Assembly (NCBI GenBank): GCA_035765635.1
Contig: DASTWZ010000039.1
Coordinates: forward strand, 89,604 to 153,603
Source: EW11 sp035765635
GTDB taxonomy: Bacteria > Verrucomicrobiota > Verrucomicrobiia > Opitutales > Opitutaceae
DNA: 64,000 nucleotides
Direction: 5' to 3'
Shown: positions 23,841-33,366 of the stretch, piece by piece
Numbering within the stretch: position 1 is the stretch's first letter
Layout of the letters: the number at the start of each line of letters is the position of its first letter
Position numbers and translations under genes: made by a program
Notes under the pieces: model-generated
The model's input: the letters and a program-made list of their open reading frames with translations, nothing else
What the model was told of the DNA's origin: nothing
The model's database searches: none

Positions 23841-25313
23841 ATGCTACTCGCGCTCGTCCTAGAACATTCGTTTCCACGAGCGCTGTCGTCGTATTCAGTT
23901 TCTGGTGACGGGCTTCTCGCCGTACTGCGCGAGCGGATTCGCGAGGAGCCCTTCAATCTCGTTGCGACGATCATCTTCCTTCTGGCGATCGTTCACACGT
24001 TTCTCGCGCCGAGATTTCGCCACTGGTCGCATCTGATCGAGGAGAAACACGCTCGCGAAATGGAGGAGCGCCGCCGCGCCGCGTCATCGGGCGCGGTGTC
24101 CCCTGAAGATTCCGACGCTCCGGAGGAGGCGAGTTTCTGGGGCAACATTTTCCATTTCCTCGGCGAGATCGAGGCGGTCTTCGGCATTTGGGCGGTGATT
24201 TTGATGGCGGCGATCGCGATTTCGAAAGGTTCATCGACGGCGATCGACTACATCGGCGAGAAGGTAAATTTCACTGAGGCGATTTTTGTCGTCGTCATCA
24301 TGACACTGGCCTCGACGCGGCCCGTTTTGTTTTTCGCCGAGGGTGTGTTGGGCAAATTGGCCCGCCTCGGCCGAGGTTCGGTCGGTGCGTGGTGGCTCGC
24401 GGTGCTGATCGTCGCGCCGTTGTTCGGATCGTTCATCACCGAACCTGCGGCGATGACCATCGCGGCCATCGTGCTGGGCCGGCAGTTCTACGCGTTCAAG
24501 CCGTCTCCGCGACTGGCCTACGCGACGATTGGTCTGCTTTTCGTCAACGTGTCCGTCGGCGGAACGATGACGCATTTCGCCGCGCCTCCCGTGCTGATGG
24601 TGGCGCATGCGTGGAACTGGGACACGGCTTTCATGCTCGATGAATTCGGCTGGCGCGCGGCCGTCGGTATCCTGATTTCCACTACGCTTTACTTTGCGAT
24701 TTTTCGGAAGGAATTCGCGCGACTTGACCTCGCGCGCCGCGAGGCGGAGGCAGGCTTCGCCACAGCGCCGAGCCAGCGTCGGCCCGTCCCGCTGTGGATC
24801 ACGCTCGTTCATGTCGCTTTCGTCGCCTGGACCGTCTTCGTGGCTCATTATCCGGCGTTATTTGTCGGAGCCTTTCTCTTCTTCCTGGCTTTCTCCCAGG
24901 CGACGGCGCACCACCAGAGCGAGCTGCAACTGCGCGGGCCGCTCCTCGTCGGTTTCTTCCTCGCCGGTCTGGTGGTCCACGGTGGACTGCAAGGGTGGTG
25001 GATCGAACCGCTGTTGAGCCGGCTGGATCGCTGGCCGCTGTTTTTTGGCGCGACCATTCTCACCGCGTTCAACGACAACGCCGCGATCACGTACCTCGCG
25101 ACGCTCGTTCCGGGCTTCACCGAATCGTTCAAGCACGCCGTGGTGGCCGGCGCTGTCGTCGGCGGCGGACTTACGGTGATTGCGAACGCGCCGAATCCCG
25201 CCGGCCAAACGCTGCTGCAAAAATATTTTCCCGACGGAGTGTCTCCCCTCGGGCTTCTCCTCGGCGCGCTGACGCCCACGATTCTGGTCGGGACTTGCTT
25301 GATGCTGCTCTGA
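23841..25313 (+). CDS. Putative Na+/H+ antiporter
   Basis: A 490-residue inner-membrane protein with about ten to twelve hydrophobic helices. It matches the family annotated as putative Na+/H+ antiporter (ArsB/NhaD-like superfamily): SFITEPAAMTIAAIVLGRQF and LFVNVSVGGTMTHFAAPPVL hold the polar residues expected within membrane helices, and TAFNDNAAITYLATLVPGF matches the second half of the internal repeat. A cytoplasmic charged loop (about residues 60-95, EEKHAREMEERRRAAS) separates the first helix from the core. The transported ion is not proven. It is 5 bp downstream of the DUF1015 gene. Confidence 0.87.
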   Translation: MLLALVLEHSFPRALSSYSVSGDGLLAVLRERIREEPFNLVATIIFLLAIVHTFLAPRFRHWSHLIEEKHAREMEERRRAASSGAVSPEDSDAPEEASFWGNIFHFLGEIEAVFGIWAVILMAAIAISKGSSTAIDYIGEKVNFTEAIFVVVIMTLASTRPVLFFAEGVLGKLARLGRGSVGAWWLAVLIVAPLFGSFITEPAAMTIAAIVLGRQFYAFKPSPRLAYATIGLLFVNVSVGGTMTHFAAPPVLMVAHAWNWDTAFMLDEFGWRAAVGILISTTLYFAIFRKEFARLDLARREAEAGFATAPSQRRPVPLWITLVHVAFVAWTVFVAHYPALFVGAFLFFLAFSQATAHHQSELQLRGPLLVGFFLAGLVVHGGLQGWWIEPLLSRLDRWPLFFGATILTAFNDNAAITYLATLVPGFTESFKHAVVAGAVVGGGLTVIANAPNPAGQTLLQKYFPDGVSPLGLLLGALTPTILVGTCLMLL

Positions 25314-25343
25314 CTTAGCCCACGCGCGTTGCGCTGGAATGCT

Positions 25344-26558
25344 TCACGGCTGCAGGTGAGAGACCTGCGCTGCCAATGGGGACCCCGCGTCGAGATGCAG
25401 GCGCGACTCGAGCCGCTGCGCTGTGCGCAAGGCTTCGAGCATCGGTCCACAGAGTTTTCGACCAAGGTGCGCCTGTTGATGCATGACGTCCCACAAGCCC
25501 ATCAAGGTCCATTCGTGCCGCGCGTGCCACTCGGGCATGCCGAGGATGGGATACAAACACACACCGCGCAGCGGTATCCCCTCTTCCAATACATGCGCGC
25601 ATTCCTCAGCCACGTGCTGCAACCACACGGGCCGCATGTCGTCGACGTGCGAGGTCTCAGTGATGAGCAAATCGCCGCCGTAGCGCTCCCAGACACGGCG
25701 AATCAAACGCGAAAGCGGCAAGCGGCGCGGATCATCGTCCGCCAGCGGCTGCGCGTCCTGGCCGTATTCCCACTGGTTCGTCCAATAGTAATTGATGCCG
25801 ACGATATCGAGATGCTCACGGCTGCCCCCGAGTTCCGGGTGCAGTTTCCCGCACAACATGTCCCATGACTCGAACACGGCGGTGCGATTGAAATGAGAAA
25901 CTTCGCCGAGCAGATCCATGCGATCGCGCGGCGGAACCACGCGGCAAATCGGGTCGACGTTGACGATACGCGCCGTGGGCGCGGCGGCTTTGATCGCGTT
26001 GATGCCTTGAATCCCAGCGCGGGCGAGAGCGAGCTTCAGCTCGGGCCCGCGACCGATGCAGTGCGGCGCGAACTTTCCAACTTCTCCCCCGGCCCAGGCG
26101 AAGAACGAGGGTTCGTTCACCGGCGTGAAGTAGCAGGTGCGATCTTGGTGCCGTGAAATATATTTGGCCGCGGCATAACAATACTCCGCGAAGCGCCGCG
26201 GAAATTCCTCGCCGAACAAATCGACGTCCCGCGGATATCCGTAGTGAAACAGATCCCAGATAACGTCGACGTCGTGAGCGCGACTGGCCAGCACGAAAGG
26301 CCGCACGGAACTGAAATCATAACTTCCGCCATGATCCACGAGCGGCCAGCGGATCGCTTCGCGGGCGGCATGGATCCCAACCTCGCTCAGGCGCTGATAA
26401 TCACCGAAAGCATGTTTGTCGTGATGCGTAGCGGCGACCTGGTCGACCCATTCGCCATGCATGTTGTATCCGGTGGTGCCCTCGAAGCCGGCGAAGAAGA
26501 AGCCGCGAAACAGAGATGGCCCGGCGCGCTGTATCCACGGTTCAGTTACATTTTGCAT
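25344..26558 (-). CDS. GH1-like glycoside hydrolase (divergent)
   Basis: A 404-residue protein of the clan GH-A (beta/alpha)8 type. The acid/base site is visible as YFTPVNEPSF (Glu149) and the nucleophile as LLITETSHV (Glu301), with INYYWTNQWEY preceding it as in GH1 enzymes. There is no signal peptide, so it probably acts in the cytoplasm. The start at 26558 was preferred because the upstream frame runs into the preceding gene; it leaves an 11-bp gap. It is the last gene of a five-gene minus-strand operon. Substrate is unknown; a beta-glycoside is likely, and transglycosylation is possible. Confidence 0.82.
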   Translation of the reverse strand: MQNVTEPWIQRAGPSLFRGFFFAGFEGTTGYNMHGEWVDQVAATHHDKHAFGDYQRLSEVGIHAAREAIRWPLVDHGGSYDFSSVRPFVLASRAHDVDVIWDLFHYGYPRDVDLFGEEFPRRFAEYCYAAAKYISRHQDRTCYFTPVNEPSFFAWAGGEVGKFAPHCIGRGPELKLALARAGIQGINAIKAAAPTARIVNVDPICRVVPPRDRMDLLGEVSHFNRTAVFESWDMLCGKLHPELGGSREHLDIVGINYYWTNQWEYGQDAQPLADDDPRRLPLSRLIRRVWERYGGDLLITETSHVDDMRPVWLQHVAEECAHVLEEGIPLRGVCLYPILGMPEWHARHEWTLMGLWDVMHQQAHLGRKLCGPMLEALRTAQRLESRLHLDAGSPLAAQVSHLQP

Positions 26559-26569
26559 CGCTTTGTCGG

Positions 26570-27856
26570 TTAAGGTGCACGAAGCGGCAGACCGGCCCTG
26601 ATTCCAATCGAGCCATTTCCCTGCGAAATATAGTCCTGAAATACTTTCACCAGCTCGGTGGCTTTTCTGTCCAGGTTGGAATCCAGGTCCCAGATGCCCA
26701 TCTGTTTCAGATAATATGGCGGGGGATGGCTGCCCTGACGATAGGCCCAAGTCACCAGTGCGAACAGGGGCCACCAGGTATAACCGACCAAGGGAATGCC
26801 GCTCTCGCGCGTGCGCTTCGTGGCAGCGACGGAATCTTCGAGCCAGGCGCGACGCCGCGCGACGGAGTTTACCGAAGCGGTTTCGGAAATGAAGAGCGGG
26901 GCATGATAGCGTTCCCAATATTGTTTGCTGATGCCCTCGATCAGCTCGGCGTCAGCGTAGGGCATCTTGATCCGAAATTTTCCCGCGGTGCTTCGCGAAA
27001 GCGTTTTGTCGGTAAACATTGGATACAGATTTATTCCAATGAGCGGCAGCTCGAGGGCATGTGCGCCAAACCAGGCGAGATCGGCTTCGGATAAATTATT
27101 CCGCAAGACCCAGTCGTAAAGCGCGTGACCCGGTTTCACGCGGCCACTCACGAGATCGAGCGCGAGAAAAACAATCTCCTGCCGAAACTCGGCTTCCGCG
27201 ACCAGGTGGGGATCGTCGGCGCGATACCGGTCTGTCGCGTCCACATGCACAGGCAGAATATTTGGATCCACCTCGCGTAACGTTTCCACCGTTCGAACAA
27301 TTCCGCGGCACACGCCGCGCATGACTGCCAGGAAACCGCGCCAGCTCCGTTTGAATGGCGGCCACCAGCCAATGCGTCCGCAATACCACGCCGTGATGCG
27401 CGGCTCGTTCAACGGCGTGTAAGCATGCACGCGACCTTTGTAGCGCTGCGCCACGTTGCCCGCGTATTCGGCCATGTATTCGGCAAAATCCGGATTGAGA
27501 TACGCTCCCTCGATCCACGCAGGCAGACCGTAATGGACGAGATCGACGATCGGCTGAATCCCCAGGGAAAGCATGCGCTCGATCGCGGGATCGGCGGCGT
27601 CGAAATTCCAAACACCTTTCGCTGGATTGATCCGATGCCACGGAATGCCGTACCGCGCCGCCTTTACGCCGAGTTCGGCGATCAGGTCGATATCCTCCGA
27701 CCAGCGCTCATAGTGCTGTGTCAGGGCGTATTCATCGAGAGTGCGTCCGCTCGCCGGCCAGGGGGCGGTGATGAATGTATCCTCAATTCCAGTACACCAA
27801 AAGAACGTCTCCGGCTGGAGAAGTTCACCGCGACCTGCCTGGCTCAACGTGATCAT
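26570..27856 (-). CDS. GH1-family beta-glycosidase
   Basis: A 428-residue enzyme with the GH1 pattern: AYTPLNEPRITAWY carries the acid/base Glu151, INLYPMF the conserved Tyr region and PLFISETASVNS the nucleophile Glu326. The N-terminus holds FFWCTGIEDTFI, near the usual QxEG substrate-binding loop but altered. No signal peptide is present. It shares the fold and active-site layout with the next gene downstream, but the two are too different to be recent duplicates. It is fourth in the operon, 18 bp after the GH2 gene. A retaining mechanism is expected; the sugar is unknown. Confidence 0.87.
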   Translation of the reverse strand: MITLSQAGRGELLQPETFFWCTGIEDTFITAPWPASGRTLDEYALTQHYERWSEDIDLIAELGVKAARYGIPWHRINPAKGVWNFDAADPAIERMLSLGIQPIVDLVHYGLPAWIEGAYLNPDFAEYMAEYAGNVAQRYKGRVHAYTPLNEPRITAWYCGRIGWWPPFKRSWRGFLAVMRGVCRGIVRTVETLREVDPNILPVHVDATDRYRADDPHLVAEAEFRQEIVFLALDLVSGRVKPGHALYDWVLRNNLSEADLAWFGAHALELPLIGINLYPMFTDKTLSRSTAGKFRIKMPYADAELIEGISKQYWERYHAPLFISETASVNSVARRRAWLEDSVAATKRTRESGIPLVGYTWWPLFALVTWAYRQGSHPPPYYLKQMGIWDLDSNLDRKATELVKVFQDYISQGNGSIGIRAGLPLRAP

Positions 27857-27874
27857 CGTGGCGCATCTCAGACG

Positions 27875-30724
27875 TTAGCCCTGCTCCCACTCGACGATGA
27901 TGGTCGGCCCGACGGGGAAACGCCCGCAGTCGAAGTCGTAAACCGTAAGCCCGCCGTCGGGCGCCTGGTGCGGAACGCTGCAACGGAAACGGAGCCCGCC
28001 TTCTTTCGCGGCGCTCTCCGCGATCTTTGCGAGCAGATCGTCTTCGATCGTCGTGCGAATGAGGTAGCCGTAAGCCCCTCGGCCGCCGCGAAGGTAGCTC
28101 AAGGCGCCGCGACTGTCGTGCGGATGATCCGGCAGGATCCCGCGATAGACCGGGAAGCCGTTGAGCAGCAGTTCGAAATTCGTGGGGAAGCGGTGGCTGT
28201 CGGTCTGCGGCGTGTCGGTGCGGCGCGCGGAAACTTCGCAGAGCAGACGGACGCGGCGAGCCTGGCTGAGATTGGCCAGCGCGGCATCGTCGAACAGCCA
28301 CTCGAAGAAGCCGGTGCCTTGCGCATGACAGGCGCCGGCGCGTTGCGCCTCCTCGCGCATCGAGGCCAGGCTGGTCCAGACGGCGTTGCTCCATGCGTGC
28401 ACCGGCCGGCGCAGCACCAGCGTTTTGCCGCGCTCCTCGCGCTCTGGTAGTGAGCCGGTGGATACGAAGTGCTGAATGAAATTCGATGCCACGGTCTGCC
28501 CCTCGGGCGTCACCGCGGCGACAGCCAGCGTGCAAAGCATTGGTTGATCCGGCGCCTCGATCTCGATTTTGCGCGCGAGCTCCACGCGATGATGTTGAAA
28601 GGCGATCGGTGCTTTGCCTCGCGCGAGTTCAGGGTGCAGCGTGCCGAGCGTGTCGATTCCGGAGTAGAGCCAATGCAGCGTCACGTTTTCGCGCCGGCGG
28701 CGCGAGAAGTGGGACGAAAGAACCTCGACCGCGATCGCGCTGCCGGGCGCGTACTGGACGATCGGCGCGGCGTTGATCGGCAGCACGTCGCCTTGATTGA
28801 TCACGCTGGGCGCGTAACCAAATTCCTTGGGAGTGCGGTCGTAGTTCAGGAAGCCGTTGTACTCCCATTCCACATCGTGAAGTTCGGTGTAGATGTAGGC
28901 GGAGAGCTGGCCGTGGCGGCGCAGTTCGTTGGTTAGAAATTTGAAGCTCCAACTGACATCGCGATCTCCATCGAGCGCGCCGACTCCGCCGTATTCGCTG
29001 TTGATCAGCGGAGCGTCGCCCTGCTGATAGCCTTCGATGTAGTTGAAATTCGAGCCGCGGTAGGTCTTTGCGACGACGCTCTCGATGTGCTGCTTCGCCT
29101 TCGCATAGTCGTCCAAATAGAAGTGCCAGGAATTGATGTCGGTATCGACGTGCCCGTACGACTGCAGATGTTCCCAGACAACGACGCTCATGTCTTCGAT
29201 CAGTCGCGTCGGATCGAGCGACTTCGCGAGCTGCCACATGGCGTGGACCCATTGAAACGAAGTCTGATTCGAGATTTTCACCGGCGCCTCGACTGGCGCA
29301 TCCGGCGCCACGCGACCTTTGGCGCGCTGCGCGGCCGCACCGGGCCCGATGAGCTTCATCAACTCAGTCTGCCCGCCGAAGCCCCAGGTCTCGTTGAAAA
29401 TGCACCACGAGATAATCGAGGGATGATTGAAATCCCGGCGAATGCCCTCCCGGAGCATTGCCTCGAAACGCGTGCGTCCCAGCGGAGTGTCGCCGCCCTC
29501 GCCGAAATTCGGCAGGTCCTGCATGATAAGGATGCCGAGTTGGTCCGCGTAATAGAGCACGAGCGGATCATCCAGCTTGATGTGAATCCGCAGAAAATCG
29601 AAACCGACCTCGCGGGCATACGCGATGTCGTCGTGCAGCGTCTTCGCGTCGGGCGCCGTGTAAACGCCCGCCGGATGAAAGGATTGATAGAGCGCGCCGC
29701 GCAGGTAGATCGGCTTGTTGTTTAAGCACAGCATGGCCGGCTCTTTTCCCGAACTGGCGGAGAGCGTGCTGATTTTCCGCATGCCGAAATAGCTGCGCAC
29801 GGCGTCCAGTTCGCGGTCCTCGTCGAGGAGGCGAAACACCACGCGGTAGAGCCGCGGATCACTGGTATCCCAAAGGGACACCGGATAAATCTCCGAGTCG
29901 CCCGCGGCCGATCCGTCCGTGCGGGTGAGAAGGAAGCGATGGGGTGGCGCTTCGGGCGGAATGATATCTGCCGCGATGGTCGCGTTCTCCGGCGCGTTCT
30001 TCAGCTCGACGTCGAACCGCACGCGGCCGTTGTCGATATCGGGAATGATCCGAAACGATTCGATATACGATTCCGAGCGCGGCTCCAAATAGACGGTTTG
30101 CCAGATGCCGCTTGTCGTTGTGTACCAGCCCCATTGTTTGCCCACGGGCTGCTGGCGGTTGTCCATGGGATCCTCGACGCGGATCACGATCTGAGCGGTG
30201 GAATTCGAGCCGTTTGCCTGGCTCAACGCGTCGGTTAGGTCGTATTCAAACGGCAAATACCCGCCTTCATGGCGGCCGAGGAAAACGCCGTTGCACCAGC
30301 AATCGGTGAAAAAGTCCGCCGCCCCGATCGTGAGTATCACGCGACGCTTTTTCCACGCTGCCGTCTGCGGAATCGAAATGGTTCGGCGGTACCAGCCGAC
30401 TTCGTGGCGCGGCGCCTCACGGTGATTCTCGCGCGTCACCTCCAACGGATCGATGAAGACGCGAGTCGAATAGTAGTTGTCATTGCCCGCGGCGTCGGCC
30501 GCACCCCAGGCCGCGAGTGATTCCCAGCAAAACGGCACGATGATTTGCTCGCGCCAGTCGGGACCCTCGCCGGAAAACCAGCGTTCCTGTTCGCCGCGCC
30601 GTTGAGGATCGAAGCGAAATTGCCACGGGCCGTTCAGGTTGAGCCAGTCGACCCCCTCGACCCGGCCGCGCTGCTTGTCTGGACGAGGGTACTCGGGCCG
30701 CGGAATCGAAGTGCAAGGAAACAT
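27875..30724 (-). CDS. GH2-family glycoside hydrolase (beta-galactosidase/glucuronidase-like)
   Basis: A 949-residue enzyme. The N-terminal jelly-roll (about residues 25-215: LNGPWQFRFDP, VPFCWES, GWYRRTISIP, GAADFFTDCWCNGVFLGRHE) is typical of GH2. The catalytic barrel follows, with acid/base WCIFNETWGFG (Glu near 445) and nucleophile LINSEYGGVG (Glu near 577). A C-terminal beta-rich region of about 270 residues completes it. There is no signal peptide, so it is predicted to be cytoplasmic, unlike most large scavenging GH2 enzymes. It is the third gene of the operon, 82 bp after glf. beta-Galactosidase, glucuronidase or mannosidase activity cannot be separated from sequence alone. Confidence 0.9.
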   Translation of the reverse strand: MFPCTSIPRPEYPRPDKQRGRVEGVDWLNLNGPWQFRFDPQRRGEQERWFSGEGPDWREQIIVPFCWESLAAWGAADAAGNDNYYSTRVFIDPLEVTRENHREAPRHEVGWYRRTISIPQTAAWKKRRVILTIGAADFFTDCWCNGVFLGRHEGGYLPFEYDLTDALSQANGSNSTAQIVIRVEDPMDNRQQPVGKQWGWYTTTSGIWQTVYLEPRSESYIESFRIIPDIDNGRVRFDVELKNAPENATIAADIIPPEAPPHRFLLTRTDGSAAGDSEIYPVSLWDTSDPRLYRVVFRLLDEDRELDAVRSYFGMRKISTLSASSGKEPAMLCLNNKPIYLRGALYQSFHPAGVYTAPDAKTLHDDIAYAREVGFDFLRIHIKLDDPLVLYYADQLGILIMQDLPNFGEGGDTPLGRTRFEAMLREGIRRDFNHPSIISWCIFNETWGFGGQTELMKLIGPGAAAQRAKGRVAPDAPVEAPVKISNQTSFQWVHAMWQLAKSLDPTRLIEDMSVVVWEHLQSYGHVDTDINSWHFYLDDYAKAKQHIESVVAKTYRGSNFNYIEGYQQGDAPLINSEYGGVGALDGDRDVSWSFKFLTNELRRHGQLSAYIYTELHDVEWEYNGFLNYDRTPKEFGYAPSVINQGDVLPINAAPIVQYAPGSAIAVEVLSSHFSRRRRENVTLHWLYSGIDTLGTLHPELARGKAPIAFQHHRVELARKIEIEAPDQPMLCTLAVAAVTPEGQTVASNFIQHFVSTGSLPEREERGKTLVLRRPVHAWSNAVWTSLASMREEAQRAGACHAQGTGFFEWLFDDAALANLSQARRVRLLCEVSARRTDTPQTDSHRFPTNFELLLNGFPVYRGILPDHPHDSRGALSYLRGGRGAYGYLIRTTIEDDLLAKIAESAAKEGGLRFRCSVPHQAPDGGLTVYDFDCGRFPVGPTIIVEWEQG

Positions 30725-30806
30725 GGTGACGAAACAGCGGCCTCCCTCCGGGAATCCGCAAAGTGAAGAACTCGACGTTCAGCTGACCGAACGTCGCTCG
30801 AAATGT

Positions 30807-31925
30807 TCAGACAGTCGCGAGCGCTTCCTTGCGCTTGGCGCCGGAGAGCCGGGAGAAAACCGTCAATGCCTGGCCGACGACCTGATCCATGTTGTAATAC
30901 TTGTAGGTCGCGAGACGGCCGACGAAATGGATGTTCGGATTTTGATCCGCCAGCGCGTGATATTTTTTGTAGAGCGCCGCGTTGTCCGGCCGCGGAATCG
31001 GATAGTAAGGGTCACCCTCCGACTTGGGAAATTCGTAGACCACGCTGGTCTGCGGGTGCTCCTGGCCGGTGAGGTATTTGAATTCCGTGACGCGCGTGTA
31101 GGCGTAGTCGTTTGGATAATTCACCACGGGCGCCGCCTGAAAGACGGGCTTGTTGTGGGTCTCGTGTTTGAATTCGAGACAACGATACGGAAGCGGACCA
31201 AATTGGTAATCGAAGAATTCATCGATCTGGCCCGTGTAGATTAGATTCTCGTAGGAAACTTCCTCCATCACCTCTCGATAATCCGCGTTGAGCAGAATCT
31301 TGATGTTCGGATGGTCGAGAATGTTCTCGAACATGTGCGTGAAACCACGCGCGGGCATCGCTTGATACGCGTCCGTGAAATAGCGGTCGTCGCGATTGAA
31401 GCGCACCGGGACGCGCGCCGTGACCTGTGCGTCCAATTCCGATGGGTCGAGCGCCCATTGCTTGCGCGTGTAGCCGCGAAAAAATTTCTCGTACAGTTCG
31501 CGACCCACCGTGCCCACCACGACATCTTCGGACGTGACGATCTTCTCGCGCTTCTCGGCGACAGACGCGAGATAGTCGCGCATGCCTTGCGGCGTGAGAT
31601 TCAATCCGTAGAGCCGATTGATCGTATCGAGATTGATCGGAATCGGCACGAGTTGTCCGTCGACACTCGCGAGCACACGGTGCTGATACTGCCGCCACTC
31701 GGTGAATCTCGAGAGATAGTTGAAGATATCTGCCGAGTTCGTGTGGAAAATATGCGGCCCATAGCGATGGATCAAAATGCCGCTGCTGTCGTAGCAATCA
31801 TAGGCGTTCCCCGCGATGTGGGAGCGCCGATCGATGATCAGAACTTTTTTGTTCAATCCGCGAGCGAGCCGCTCGGCCAGCACGCTCCCGGCGAAACCCG
31901 CGCCAACGATCAGATAATCAAACAT
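30807..31925 (-). CDS. glf: UDP-galactopyranose mutase
   Basis: A 372-residue FAD enzyme that interconverts UDP-galactopyranose and UDP-galactofuranose, the donor of galactofuranose residues. The dinucleotide fold opens LIVGAGFAGSVLAERLARGL, and YGPHIFHTNS, GYTRKQWAL and RFNRDDRYFTDAYQAMPARG are Glf active-site blocks. Length matches the E. coli enzyme (367 residues). Its start overlaps the stop of the glycosyltransferase gene by 8 bp. The presence of Glf shows that the operon handles galactofuranose. Confidence is high for the family. Confidence 0.95.
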   Translation of the reverse strand: MFDYLIVGAGFAGSVLAERLARGLNKKVLIIDRRSHIAGNAYDCYDSSGILIHRYGPHIFHTNSADIFNYLSRFTEWRQYQHRVLASVDGQLVPIPINLDTINRLYGLNLTPQGMRDYLASVAEKREKIVTSEDVVVGTVGRELYEKFFRGYTRKQWALDPSELDAQVTARVPVRFNRDDRYFTDAYQAMPARGFTHMFENILDHPNIKILLNADYREVMEEVSYENLIYTGQIDEFFDYQFGPLPYRCLEFKHETHNKPVFQAAPVVNYPNDYAYTRVTEFKYLTGQEHPQTSVVYEFPKSEGDPYYPIPRPDNAALYKKYHALADQNPNIHFVGRLATYKYYNMDQVVGQALTVFSRLSGAKRKEALATV

Positions 31926-33243
31926 AGGCCAAGCCGGAGGATTGCACGGGAAGAATGGTGGAAGGCGTGTTCGTGGCCGCGGCCTTTGCCGAGAGGACGC
32001 GAGCTTCCGCGGCTTCGCTGATGTGTTTCTGCATTTTCGCGGCGATCGCTTCCCAGGTGTTTTCCGCGGCGAGCTTCAGGCCCGCGTTGACCCGGGCGAC
32101 GGTGGGAGACTCCGCCTCGCGAATGCACCACGTGATGAACTCGCTGTGGGAGTTGGCCACGCGTGACACAGAACTGAAGTTAGATTTCACCTCACTGATC
32201 GCGGTGGAGACGATCGGTCGGCCCGCTGCCATGTATTCCAGCGCCTTCGTCGGATTGATATATTCCGTGGCGGCATTGAGCGCGAAAGGCATGAGACAAA
32301 CGTCGAAGCCCTTGGTGATTGCCGGAAGCTGCTCGTAGGAACGGCCGCCGAGCCAATGCAGATTCGGTCGTTGTGGAAAATCGTTCGGATCCACTTTTGC
32401 CGTGGGACCGACCATCACGACGTGCCAATCGGCGCGAGCGTCGGCCAGCCTGGCGAGCAGATCGTAGTCGATGCGTTCATCGATGACGCCGAAATAGCCG
32501 AGAACCTTTCCTTTCAAGGCGGCGATTTCCGGCGCGACCGCCAGACCGCGCGAGCGTGCTTTTCCGAAATGCGAAATGTCGACGCCGGTGCCGTAAAAAT
32601 GCGTGTTCGCATTCAGCGGAAGACGCTTCTCGCGCATCTTCCGACCGCCGCAGAAAACGACGTCGGCCTTGCGCAACAACATCTGCTCGCGCTCGATCAG
32701 AGCAGGCGGCGCTCCCTTGAATTGCGAAAGCTCGTCCATGCAATCGTAGACGATGAGCCGCTCATCGAGCAGTCCCGCGTAGGCGTTCACCGCCATTGGA
32801 TCGTAGAACCAGAGAATAGGATGATCGAAATGGCCGCGTAGCTCGTCTTCCAAGACCGACTGGAGCGCGAATCGCCGCTCGCGATCGATCAATGCATCGT
32901 TCGCCCATTTGGCGGTGGGCAAATGCATTTCGGCAATGGTGACGTTCGGATGATCTTTCGCGACGCGCAGTTTCACCGCCGTGCTTTCGACTTCCGAACA
33001 GTAGGTTTCGACGAAGAGGACCCGATGTTTCTTGGCGAACCGGGAAAGGAATTGCTGCGGGCGTTGCCACACCCAGTCCCAACCGAGATGACAAATGCAC
33101 ACGATGGGTGCGGTCTCGATGCTCGGTAGTGGCGTTCTGGATACACGCTCGCTTCGCGAACGCTCCTCGGTCGGCGATTCCGCCGCGCTGTAGAGAAGGA
33201 ACGGCGCGCTGAGCGAAACTTTCGGAGACGAGTAGGTTGACAT
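31918..33243 (-). CDS. GT-B glycosyltransferase (GT1/GT4-like)
   Basis: A 441-residue cytoplasmic glycosyltransferase with two Rossmann-like domains. The N-terminal half holds VCICHLGWDWVWQRPQQFLS and LIVYDCMDELSQF, and the C-terminal half holds WHVVMVGPTAKVDPNDFPQR and EYINPTKALEYMAAGRPIVS, the E-x7-E type nucleotide-sugar site of GT4-like enzymes. The first 45 residues are Ser/Pro/Arg-rich and probably disordered. It is the first gene of the operon and overlaps glf by 8 bp, so the acceptor glycan may receive galactofuranose or be modified beside it. Donor and acceptor are unproven. Confidence 0.9.
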   Translation of the reverse strand: MSTYSSPKVSLSAPFLLYSAAESPTEERSRSERVSRTPLPSIETAPIVCICHLGWDWVWQRPQQFLSRFAKKHRVLFVETYCSEVESTAVKLRVAKDHPNVTIAEMHLPTAKWANDALIDRERRFALQSVLEDELRGHFDHPILWFYDPMAVNAYAGLLDERLIVYDCMDELSQFKGAPPALIEREQMLLRKADVVFCGGRKMREKRLPLNANTHFYGTGVDISHFGKARSRGLAVAPEIAALKGKVLGYFGVIDERIDYDLLARLADARADWHVVMVGPTAKVDPNDFPQRPNLHWLGGRSYEQLPAITKGFDVCLMPFALNAATEYINPTKALEYMAAGRPIVSTAISEVKSNFSSVSRVANSHSEFITWCIREAESPTVARVNAGLKLAAENTWEAIAAKMQKHISEAAEARVLSAKAAATNTPSTILPVQSSGLAYV

Positions 33244-33366
33244 AATTGGAGCGATTGAGGGTTGAACGCGGCGCTATTTGCAGCGCTCGTTTGGGAGCGT
33301 GCGCGCCGTCGCAAAGAGTGAAGATGACGCCGCGTAATTAGCCGCGCTCGTGCCAATTCGTCCCGC

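Noticed and set aside
22486..23877. 463-residue minus-strand frame opposite DUF1015
   Set aside because: The plus-strand protein carries the DGHHR motif; the reverse frame is Arg/His-rich and lacks family features.
25344..26918. 524-residue version of the last operon hydrolase
   Set aside because: The first 120 residues overlap the coding region of the GH1 gene in another frame and show no GH similarity; Met at 26558 starts the recognisable fold.
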